Source of the DNA: Acanthosepion lycidas
Taxonomy: Eukaryota; Mollusca; Cephalopoda; Sepiida; Sepiidae
Assembly (NCBI GenBank): GCA_963932145.1
Contig: CAWVQA010000092.1
Location: 186,001 to 250,000 of the forward strand
Reading direction: 5' to 3'
DNA length: 64,000 nt
Shown here in pieces: positions 12,792 to 23,837 of this stretch. Below the pieces are notes generated by a model that made no database searches, had not been told where the DNA came from, and worked only from the letters and a program-made list of their open reading frames with translations. Every line of letters begins with the position of its first letter. The first letter of the stretch is position 1. The position numbers were made by a program, and so were the translations under genes.

Positions 12792-14399
12792 TTGCCTTCA
12801 AATTCATACCGTGATCGTAGCATGCATGGACTCGACTCATATGACTGGGATTTCCATGAAAAAGATTGTGGGCACAAAATGCGTGATCACTGTACATTTC
12901 TCTTCTGTTTCCCATTACTATTTCTATTTTACTTTCTCAATTTAGCATTATGGACAGGGAAAGACCTAATCTAAGATCTGCAAAAAAATATTTTGCCTTC
13001 AAATTCATACCGTGATCGTAGCATGCCTGGACTCGACTCATATGACTGGGATTTCCATGAAAAAGATTGTGGGCACAAAATGCGTGATCACTGTACATTT
13101 CTCTTCTGTTTCCCATTACTATTTCTATTTTACTTCCTCAATTTAGCATTATAGACAGGGAAAGACCTAATCTAAGATCTGCAAAAAAATATTTTGTCTT
13201 CAAATTCATACCGTGATCGTAGCATGCCTGGACTCGACTCATATGACTGGGATTTCCATGAAAAAGATTGTGGGCACAAAATGCGTGATCACTGTACATT
13301 TCTCTTCTGTTTCCCATTAGTATTTTTATTTTACTTCCTCAATTTAGCATTATGGACTGGGAAAGACCTAATCTAAGATCTGCAAAAAAATATTTTGCCT
13401 TCAAATTCATACCGTGATCGTAGCATGCCTGGACTCGACTCATATGACTGGGATTTCCATGAAAAAGATTGTGGGCACAAAATACGTGATCACTGTACAT
13501 TCCTCTTCTGTTTCCCATTACTATTTCTATTTTACTTCCTCAATTTAGCATTATTGATAGGGAAAGACCTAATCTAAGATCAGCAAAAAAATATTTTGCC
13601 TTCAAATTCATACCGTGATCGTAGCATGCATGGACTCGACTCATATGACTGGGATTTCCATGAAAAAGATTGTGGGCACAAAATGCGTGATCACTGTACA
13701 TTTCTCTTCTGTTTCCCATTACTATTTCTATTTTACTTTCTCAATTTAGCATTATGGACAGGGAAAGACCTAATCTAAGATCTACAAAAAAATATTTTGC
13801 CTTCAAATTCATACCGTGATCGTAGCATGCCTGGACTCGACTCATATGACTGGGATTTCCATGAAAAAGATTGTGGGCACAAAATGCGTGATCACTGTAC
13901 ATTTCTCTTCTGTTTCCCATTACTATTTCTATTTTACTTCCTCAATTTAGCATTATAGACAGGGAAAGACCTAATCTAAGATCTGCAAAAAAATATTTTG
14001 TCTTCAAATTCATACCGTGATCGTAGCATGCCTGGACTCGACTCATATGACTGGGATTTCCATGAAAAAGATTGTGGGCACAAAATGCGTGATCACTGTA
14101 CATTTCTCTTCTGTTTCCCATTAGTATTTTTATTTTACTTCCTCAATTTAGCATTATGGACTGGGAAAGACCTAATCTAAGATCTGCAAAAAAATATTTT
14201 GCCTTCAAATTCATACCGTGATCGTAGCATGCCTGGACTCGACTCATATGACTGGGATTTCCATGAAAAAGATTGTGGGCACAAAATACGTGATCACTGT
14301 ACATTTCTCTTCTGTTTCCCATTAGTATTTTTATTTTACTTCCTCAATTTAGCATTATGGACTGGGAAAGACCTAATCTAAGATCTGCAAAAAAATATT
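12792..14399 (+). repeat. Two 804-bp tetramer HOR copies
   Basis: Monomers 12792, 12993, 13194 and 13395 match 13596, 13797, 13998 and 14199. Shared marks are CATGCATGG plus ACTTTCTC, then a TAG monomer, then a C4T monomer with TTAGTATTTTTATT. The fourth pair agrees in the first half (ATACGTG) but differs in the second: 13395 ends as type B with TTATTGATAGG, while 14199 ends with TTAGTATTTTTATT and GGACTGGG. One half-monomer has therefore been exchanged. Confidence 0.8.
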
Positions 14400-16409
14400 T
14401 TGCCTTCAAATTCATACCGTGATCGTAGCATGCCTGGACTCGACTCATATGACTGGGATTTCCATGAAAAAGATTGTGGGCACAAAATACGTGATCACTG
14501 TACATTTCTCTTCTGTTTCCCATTACTATTTCTATTTTACTTCCTCAATTTAGCATTATGGACAGGGAAAGACCTAATCTAAGATCTGCAAAAAAATATT
14601 TTGCCTTCAAATTCATACCGTGATCGTAGTATGCCTGGACTCGACTCATATGACTGGGATTTCCATGAAAAAGATTGTGGGCACAAAATACGTGATCACT
14701 GTACATTCCTCTTCTGTTTCCCATTACTATTTCTATTTTACTTCCTCAATTTAGCATTATGGATAGGGAAAGACCTAATCTAAGATCAGCAAAAAAATAT
14801 TTTGCCTTCAAATTCATACCGTGATCGTAGCATGCCTGGACTCGACTCATATGACTGGGATTTCCATGAAAAAGATTGTGGGCACAAAATGCGTGATCAC
14901 TGTACATTTCTCTTCTCTTTCCCATTACTATTTCTATTTTACTTCCTCAATTTAGCATTATGGACAGGGAAAGACCTAATCTAAAATCTGCAAAAAAATA
15001 TTTTGCCTTCAAATTCATACCGTGATCGTAGCATGCCTGGACTCGACTCATATGACTGGGATTTCCATGAAAAAGATTGTGGGCACAAAATACGTGATCA
15101 CTGTACATTTCTCTTCTGTTTCCCATTACTATTTCTATTTTACTTCCTCAATTTAGCATTATGGACAGGGAAAGACCTAATCTAAGATCTGCAAAAAAAT
15201 ATTTTGCCTTCAAATTCATACCGTGATCGTAGCATGCCTGGACTCGACTCATATGACTGGGATTTCCATGAAAAAGATTGTGGGCACAAAATGCGTGATC
15301 ACTGTACATTTCTCTTCTGTTTCCCATTACTATTTCTATTTTACTTCCTCAATTTAGCATTATGGACTGGGAAAGACGTAATCTAAGATCTGCAAAAAAA
15401 TATTTTGCCTTCAAATTCATACCGTCATCGTAGCATGCCTGGACTCGACTCATATGACTGGGATTTCCATGAAAAAGATTGTGGGCACAAAATGCGTGAT
15501 CACTGTACATTTCTCTTCTCTTTCCCATTACTATTTCTATTTTACTTCCTCAATTTAGCATTATGGACAGGGAAAGACCTAATCTAAGATCTGCAAAAAA
15601 ATATTTTGCCTTCAAATTCATACCGTGATTGTAGCATGCCTGGACTCGACTCATATGACTGGGATTTCCATGAAAAAGATTGTGGGCACAAAATGGGTGA
15701 TCACTGTACATTTCACCTCTGTTTCCCATTACTATTTCTATTTTACTTCCTCAATTTAGCATTATGGACAGGGAAAGACCTAATCTAAGATCTGCAAAAA
15801 AATATTTTGCCTTCAAATTCATACCGTGATCGTAGCATGCATGGACTCGTCTCATATGACTGGGTTTTCCATGAAAAAGATTGTGGGCAGAAAATGTGTG
15901 ATCACTGTACATTTCTCTTCTGTTTCCCATTACTATTTGTATTTTACTTCCTCAATTTACCATTATGGACAGGGAAAGACCTAATCTAAGATCTGCAAAA
16001 AAATATTTTGCCTTCAAATTCATACCGTGATCGTAGTATGCCTGGACTCGACTCATATGACTGGGATTTCCATGAAAAAGATTGTGGGCACAAAATACGT
16101 GATCACTGTACATTCCTCTTCTGTTTCCCATCACTATTTCTATTTTACTTCCTCAATTTAGCATTATGGATAGGGAAAGACCTAATCTAAGATCAGCAAA
16201 AAAATATTTTGCCTTCAAATTCATACCGTGATCGTAGCATGCATGGACTCGACTCATATGACTGGGATTTCCATGAAAAAGATTGTGGGCACAAAATGGG
16301 TGATCACTGTATATTTCTCTTCTATTTCCCATTAGTATTTCTATTTTACTTCCTCAATTTAGCATTATGGACTGGGAAAGACATAATCTAAGATCTGCAA
16401 AAAAATATT

Positions 16410-17615
16410 TTGCCTTCAAATTCATACCGTGATCGTAGCATGCCTGGACTCGACTCATATGACTGGGATTTCCATGAAAAAGATTGTGGGCACAAAATGC
16501 GTGATCACTGTACATTTCTCTTCTGTTTCCCATTACTATTTCTATTTTACTTCCTCAATTTAGCATTATGGACAGGGAAAGACCTAATCTAAGATCTGCA
16601 AAAAAATATTTTGCCTTCAAATTCATACCGTGATCGTAGTATACCTGGACTCGACTCATATGACTGGGATTTCAATGAAAAAGATTGTGGGCACAAAATA
16701 CGTGATCACTGTACATTCCTCTTCCTTTTCCCATTACTATTTCTATTTTACTTCCTCAATTTAGCATTATGGATAGGGAAAGACCTAATCTAAGATCAGC
16801 AAAAAAATATTTTGCCTTTAAATCCATACCGTGATCGTAGCATGCATGGACTCGACTCATATGACTGGGATTTCCATGAAAAAGATTGTGGGCAGAAAAT
16901 ATGTGATCACTGTACATTTCTCTTCTGTTTCCCATTACAATTTCTATTTTACTTCCTCAATTTAGCATTATGGACTGGGATAGACCTAATCTAAGATCTG
17001 CAAAAAAATATTTTGCCTTCAAATTCATACCGTGATCGTAGCATGCCTGGACTCGACTCATATGACTGGGATTTCCATGAAAAAGATTGTGGGCACAAAA
17101 TGCGTGATCACTGTACATTTCTCTTCTGTTTCCCATTACTATTTCTATTTTACTTCCTCAATTTAGCATTATGGACAGGGAAAGACCTAATCTAAGATCT
17201 GCAAAAAAATATTTTGCCTTCAAATTCATACCGTGATCGTAGTATACCTGGACTCGACTCATATGACTGGGATTTCAATGAAAAAGATTGTGGGCACAAA
17301 ATACGTGATCACTGTACATTCCTCTTCCTTTTCCCATTACTATTTCTATTTTACTTCCTCAATTTAGCATTATGGATAGGGAAAGACCTAATCTAAGATC
17401 AGCAAAAAAATATTTTGCCTTTAAATCCATACCGTGATCGTAGCATGCATGGACTCGACTCATATGACTGGGATTTCCATGAAAAAGATTGTGGGCAGAA
17501 AATATGTGATCACTGTACATTTCTCTTCTGTTTCCCATTACAATTTCTATTTTACTTCCTCAATTTAGCATTATGGACTGGGATAGACCTAATCTAAGAT
17601 CTGCAAAAAAATATT
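16410..17615 (+). repeat. 603-bp trimer tandem duplication
   Basis: The trimer at 16410/16611/16812 is repeated at 17013/17214/17415. The markers are GTATACCTGG plus ATTTCAATG plus TTCCTTTTCCC (second monomer) and GCCTTTAAATCC plus GGGATAG (third monomer). The paralogous region at 49714-50316 has this trimer only once, so the duplication is specific to this locus. Confidence 0.85.
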
Positions 17616-18821
17616 TTGCCTTCAAATTCATACCGTGATCGTAGCATGCCTGGACTCGACTCATATGACTGGGATTTCCATGAAAAAGATTGTGGGCACA
17701 AAATGCGTGATCACTGTACATTTCTCTTCTGTTTCCCATTACTATTTCTATTTTACTTCCTCAATTTAGCATTATGGACAGGGAAAGACCTAATCTAAGA
17801 TCTGCAAAAGAATATTTTGCCTTCAAATTCATACCGTGATCGTAGTATGCCTGGACTCGACTCATATGACTGGGATTTCCATGAAAAAGATTGTGGGCAC
17901 AAAATACGTGATCACTGTACATTTCTCTTCTATTTCCCATTACTATTTGTATTTTACTTCCTCAATTTAGCATTATGGATAGGGAAAGACCTAATCTAAG
18001 ATCAGCAAAAAAATATTTTGCCTTCAAATTCATACCGTGATCGTAGCATGCATGGACTCGACTCATATGACTGGGATTTCCATGAAAAAGATTGTGGGCA
18101 CAAAATGGGTGATCACTGTACATTTCTCTTCTATTTCCCATTAGTATTTCTATTTTACTTCCTCAATTTAGCATTATTGACTGGGATAGACCTAATCTAA
18201 GATCTGCAAAAAAATATTTTGCCTTCAAATTCATACCGTGATCGTAGCATGCCTGGACTCGACTCATATGACTGGGATTTCCATGAAAAAGATTGTGGGC
18301 ACAAAATGCGTGATCACTGTACATTTCTCTTCTGTTTTCCATTACTATTTCTATTTTACTTCCTCAATTTAGCATTATGGATAGGGAAAGACCTAATCTA
18401 AGATCAGCAAAAAAATATTTTGCCTTTAAATCCATACCGTGATCGTAGCATGCATGGACTCGACTCATATGACTGGGATTTCCATGAAAAAGATTGTGGG
18501 CAGAAAATATGTGATCACTGTACATTTCTCTTCTGTTTCCCATTACAATTTCTATTTTACTTCCTCAATTTAGCATTATGGACTGGGATAGACCTAATCT
18601 AAGATCTGCAAAAAAATATTTTGCCTTCAAATTCATACCGTGATCGTAGCATGCCTGGACTCGACTCATATGACTGGGATTTCCATGAAAAAGATTGTGG
18701 GCACAAAATGCGTGATCACTGTACATTTCTCTTCTGTTTCCCATTAGTATTTCTATTTTACTTCCTCAATTTAGCATTATGGACTGGGAAAGACGTAATC
18801 TAAGATCTGCAAAAAAATATT
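17616..18821 (+). repeat. 1206-bp hexamer local duplication with chimeric monomer
   Basis: The run 17616 (ending CAAAAGAATATT), 17817 (TCTATTTCCC plus TTTGTATTTT) and 18018 (TTATTGACTGGGATAG) is repeated at 18822, 19023 and 19224. Monomer 18219 begins like 19425 (CTGTTTTCCATT) but ends like the B monomers 16611/17214 (GGATAGGG, AGATCAGC). It is followed, as they are, by a GCCTTTAAATCC monomer (18420). It is therefore a crossover product. Confidence 0.82.
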
Positions 18822-20027
18822 TTGCCTTCAAATTCATACCGTGATCGTAGCATGCCTGGACTCGACTCATATGACTGGGATTTCCATGAAAAAGATTGTG
18901 GGCACAAAATGCGTGATCACTGTACATTTCTCTTCTGTTTCCCATTGCTATTTCTATTTTACTTCCTCAATTTAGCATTATGGACAGGGAAAGACCTAAT
19001 CTAAGATCTGCAAAAGAATATTTTGCCTTCAAATTCATACCGTGATCGTAGTATGCCTGGACTCGACTCATATGACTGGGATTTCCATGAAAAAGATTGT
19101 GGGCACAAAATACGTGATCACTGTACATTTCTCTTCTATTTCCCATTACTATTTGTATTTTACTTCCTCAATTTAGCATTATGGATAGGGAAAGACCTAA
19201 TCTAAGATCAGCAAAAAAATATTTTGCCTTCAAATTCATACCGTGATCGTAGCATCCATGGACTCGACTCATATGACTGGGATTTCCATGAAAAAGATTG
19301 TGGGCACAAAATGGGTGATCACTGTACATTTCTCTTCTATTTCCCATTAGTATTTCTATTTTACTTCCTCAATTTAGCATTATTGACTGGGATAGACCTA
19401 ATCTAAGATCTGCAAAAAAATATTTTGCCTTCAAATTCATACCGTGATCGTAGCATGCCTGGACTCGACTCATATGACTGGGATTTCCATGAAAAAGATT
19501 GTGGGCACAAAATGCGTGATCACTGTACATTTCTCTTCTGTTTTCCATTACTATTTCTATTTTATTTCCTCAATTTAGCATTATGGACAGGGAAAGTCCT
19601 AATCTAAGATCTGCAAAAAAATATTTTGCCTTCAAATTCATACCGTGATCGTAGCATGCCTGGACTCGACTCATATGACTGGGATTTCCATGAAAAAGAT
19701 TGTGGGCACAAAATGCGTGATCACTGTACATTTCTCTTCTGTTTCCCATTACTATTTCTATTTTACTTCCTCAATTTAGCATTATGGACAGGGAAAGACC
19801 TAATCTAAGATCTGCAAAAAAATATTTTGTCTTCAAATTCATACCGTGATCGTAGCATGCCTGGACTCGACTCATATGACTGGGATTTCCATGAAAAAGA
19901 TTGTGGGCACAAAATGCGTGATCACTGTACATTTCTCTTCTGTTTCCCATTAGTATTTCTATTTTACTTCCTCAATTTAGCATTATGGACTGGGAAAGAC
20001 TTAATCTAAGATCTGCAAAAAAATATT

Positions 20028-21434
20028 TTGCCTTCAAATTCATACCGTGATCATAGCATGCCTGGACTCGACTCATATGACTGGGATTTCCATGAAAAAG
20101 ATTGTGGGCACAAAATGCGTGATCACTGTACATTTCTCTTCTGTTTCCCATTACTATTTCTATTTTACTTCCTCAATTTAGCATTATGGACAGGGAAAGA
20201 CCTAATCTAAGATCTGCAAAAAAATATTTTGCCTTCAAATTCATACCGTGATCGTAGCATGCCTGGACTCGACTCATATGACTGGGATTTCCATGAAAAA
20301 GATTGTGGGCACAAAATACGTGATCACTGTACATTTCTCTTCTGTTTCCCATTACTATTTCTATTTTACTTCCTCAATTTAGCATTATGGACAGGGAAAG
20401 ACCTAATGTAAGATCTGCAAAAAAATATTTTGCCTTCAAATTCATACCGTGATCGTAGCATGCCTGGACTCGACTCATATGACTGGGATTTCCATGAAAA
20501 AGATTGTGGGCACAAAATGCGTGATCACTGTACATTTCTCTTCTGTTTCCCATTACTATTTCTATTTTACTTCCTCAATTTAGCATTATAGACAGGGAAA
20601 GACCTAATCTAAGATCTGCAAAAAAATATTTTGTCTTCAAATTCATACCGTGATCGTAGCATGCCTGGACTCGACTCATATGACTGGGATTTCCATGAAA
20701 AAGATTGTGGGCACAAAATGCCTGATCACTGTACATTTCTCTTCTGTTTCCCATTACTATTTCTATTTTACTTCCTCAATTTAGCATTATGGACTGGGAA
20801 AGACGTAATCTAAGATCTGCAAAAAAATATTTTGCCTTCAAATTCATACCGTGATCGTAGCATGCCTGGACTCGACTCATATGACTGGGAGTTCCATGAA
20901 AAAGATTGTGGGCACAAAATACGTGATCACTGTACATTCCTCTTCTGTTTCCCATTACTATTTCTATTTTACTTCCTCAATTTAGCATTATGGATAGGGA
21001 AAGACCTAATCTAAGATCAGCAAAAAAATATTTTGTCTTCAAATTCATACCGTGATCGTAGCATGCATGGACTCGACTCACATGACTGGGATTTCCATGA
21101 AAAAGATTGTGGGCAGAAAATATGTGATCACTGTACATTTCTCTTCTGTTTCCCATTACAATTTCTATTTTACTTCCTCAATTTACCATTATGGACAGGG
21201 AAAGACCTAATCTAAGATCTGCAAAAAAATATTTTGCCTTCAAATTCATACCGTGAACGTAGTATGCCTGGACTCGACTCATATGACTGGGATTTCCATG
21301 AAAAAGATTGTGGGCACAAAATACGTGATCACTGTACATTCCTCTTCTGTTTCCCATTACTATTTCTATTTTACTTCCTCAATTTAGCATTATGGATAGG
21401 GAAAGACCAAATCTAAGATCAGCAAAAAAATATT
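20028..21434 (+). repeat. Seven-monomer block leading into the 12-mer HOR
   Basis: The order is CGTGATCATAG (20028), C180G (20229), TAG monomer (20430), ATGCCTGATC with GACGTAATC (20631), B (20832), NdeI-negative C (21033), and a B with GTGAACGTAG and GACCAAATC (21234). The same order lies at 51724-53130. The first four also match 9576-10379. This block supplies most monomer types found in the HOR that follows. Confidence 0.8.
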
Positions 21435-23837
21435 TTGCCTTCAAATTCATACCGTGATCGTAGCATGCATGGACTCGACTCATATGACTGGGATTTCCAT
21501 GAAAAAGATTGTGGGCACAAAATGGGTGATCACTGTACATTTCTCTTCTATTTCCCATTAGTATTTCTATTTTACTTCCTCAATTTAGCATTATGGACTG
21601 GGATAGACCTAAGATCTGCAAAAAAATATTTTGCCTTCAAATTCATACCGTGATCGTAGCATGCCTGGACTCGACTCATATGACTGGGATTTCCATGAAA
21701 AAGATTGTGGGCACAAAATGCGTGATCACTGTACATTTCTCTTCTGTTTCCCATTACTATTTCTATTTTACTTCCTCAATTTAGCATTATGGACAGGGAA
21801 AGTCCTAATCTAAGATCTGCAAAAAAATATTTTGCCTTCAAATTCATACCGTGATCGTAGCATGCCTGGACTCGACTCATATGACTGGGATTTCCATGAA
21901 AAAGATTGTGGGCACAAAATGCGTGATCACTGTACATTTCTCTTCTGTTTCCCATTACTATTTCTATTTTACTTCCTCAATTTAGCATTATGGACTGGGA
22001 TAGACCTAAGATCTGCAAAAAAATATTTTGCCTTCAAATTCATACCGTGATCGTAGCATGCCTGGACTCGACTCATATGACTGGGATTTCCATGAAAAAG
22101 ATTGTGGGCACAAAATGCGTGATCACTGTACATTTCTCTTCTGTTTCCCATTACTATTTCTATTTTACTTCCTCAATTTAGCATTATGGACAGGAAAAGT
22201 CCTAATCTAAGATCTGCAAAAAAATATTTTGCCTTCAAATTCATACCGTGATCGTAGCATGCCTGGACTCGACTCATATGACTGGGATTTCCATGAAAAA
22301 GATTGTGGGCACAAAATGCGTGATCACTGTACATTTCTCTTCTGTTTCCCATTACTATTTCTATTTTACTTCCTCAATTTAGCATTATGGACAGGGAAAG
22401 ACCTAATCTAAGATCTGCAAAAAAATATTTTGCCTTCAAATTCATACCGTGATCGTAGCATGCCTGGACTCGACTCATATGACTGGGATTTCCATGAAAA
22501 AGATTGTGGGCACAAAATACGTGATCACTGTACATTTCTCTTCTGTTTCCCATTACTATTTCTATTTTACTTCCTCAATTTAGCATTATGGACAGGGAAA
22601 GACCTAATGTAAGATCTGCAAAAAAATATTTTGCCTTCAAATTCATACCGTGATCGTAGCATGCCTGGACTCGACTCATATGACTGGGATTTCCATGAAA
22701 AAGATTGTGGGCACAAAATGCGTGATCACTGTACATTTCTCTTCTGTTTCCCATTACTATTTCTATTTTACTTCCTCAATTTAGCATTATAGACAGGGAA
22801 AGACCTAATCTAAGATCTGCAAAAAAATATTTTGTCTTCAAATTCATACCGTGATCGTAGCATGCCTGGACTCGACTCATATAACTGGGATTTCCATGAA
22901 AAAGATTGTGGGCACAAAATACCGTGATCACTGTACATTTCTCTTCTGTTTCCCATTACTGTTTCTATTTTACTTCCTCAATTTAGCATTATGGACTGGG
23001 AAAGACGTAATCTAAGATCTGCAAAAAAATATTTTGCCTTCAAATTCATACCGTGATCGTAGCATGCCTGGACTCGACTCATATGACTGGGATTTCCATG
23101 AAAATGATTGTGGGCACAAAATACGTGATCACTGTACATTCCTCTTCTGCTTCCCATTACTATTTCTATTTTACTTCCTCAATTTAGCATTATGGATAGG
23201 GAAAGACCTAATCTAAGATCAGCAAAAAAATATTTTGCCTTCAAATTCATACCGTGATCGTAGCATGCCTGGACTCGACTCATATGACTGGGATTTCCAT
23301 GAAAAAGATTTTGGGCACAAAATACGTGATCACTGTACATTCCTCTTCTGTTTCCCATTACTATTTCTATTTTACTTCCTCAATTTAGCATTATGGATAG
23401 GGAAAGACCTAATCTAAGATCAGCAAAAAAATATTTTGTCTTCAAATTCATACCGTGATCGTAGCATGCATGGACTCGACTCACATGACTGGGATTTCCA
23501 TGAAAAAGATTGTGGGCAGAAAATATGTGATCACTGTACATTTCTCTTCTGTTTCCCATTACAATTTCTATTTTACTTCCTCAATTTACCATTATGGACA
23601 GGGAAAGACCTAATCTAAGATCTGCAAAAAAATATTTTGCCTTCAAATTCATACCGTGAACGTAGTATGCCTGGACTCGACTCATATGACTGGGATTTCC
23701 ATGAAAAAGATTGTGGGCACAAAATACGTGATCACTGTACATTCCTCTTCTGTTTCCCATTACTATTTCTATTTTACTTCCTCAATTTAGCATTATGGAT
23801 AGGGAAAGACCAAATCTAAGATCAGCAAAAAAATATT
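21435..23837 (+). repeat. 12-mer HOR copy 1 (2403 bp)
   Basis: Twelve monomers: D with the 5-bp deletion (21435), A with GAAAGTCC (21631), A with the deletion (21832), GAAAGTCC (22028), A (22229), C180G (22430), TAG (22631), a 202-bp C4T monomer (22832), B with AAAATGATT (23034), B (23235), NdeI-negative C (23436) and B with GACCAAATC (23637). The length is 12 x 201 minus 10 plus 1. Confidence 0.88.
22832..23033 (+). repeat. 202-bp monomer (1-bp insertion)
   Basis: AAAATACCGTGATC replaces the usual AAAATACGTGATC, which adds one C. It also has CATATAACTGG (NdeI lost) and TTACTGTTTC. The same insertion and TTACTGTTTC occur at 25436-25637, in the same HOR position. Confidence 0.92.
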
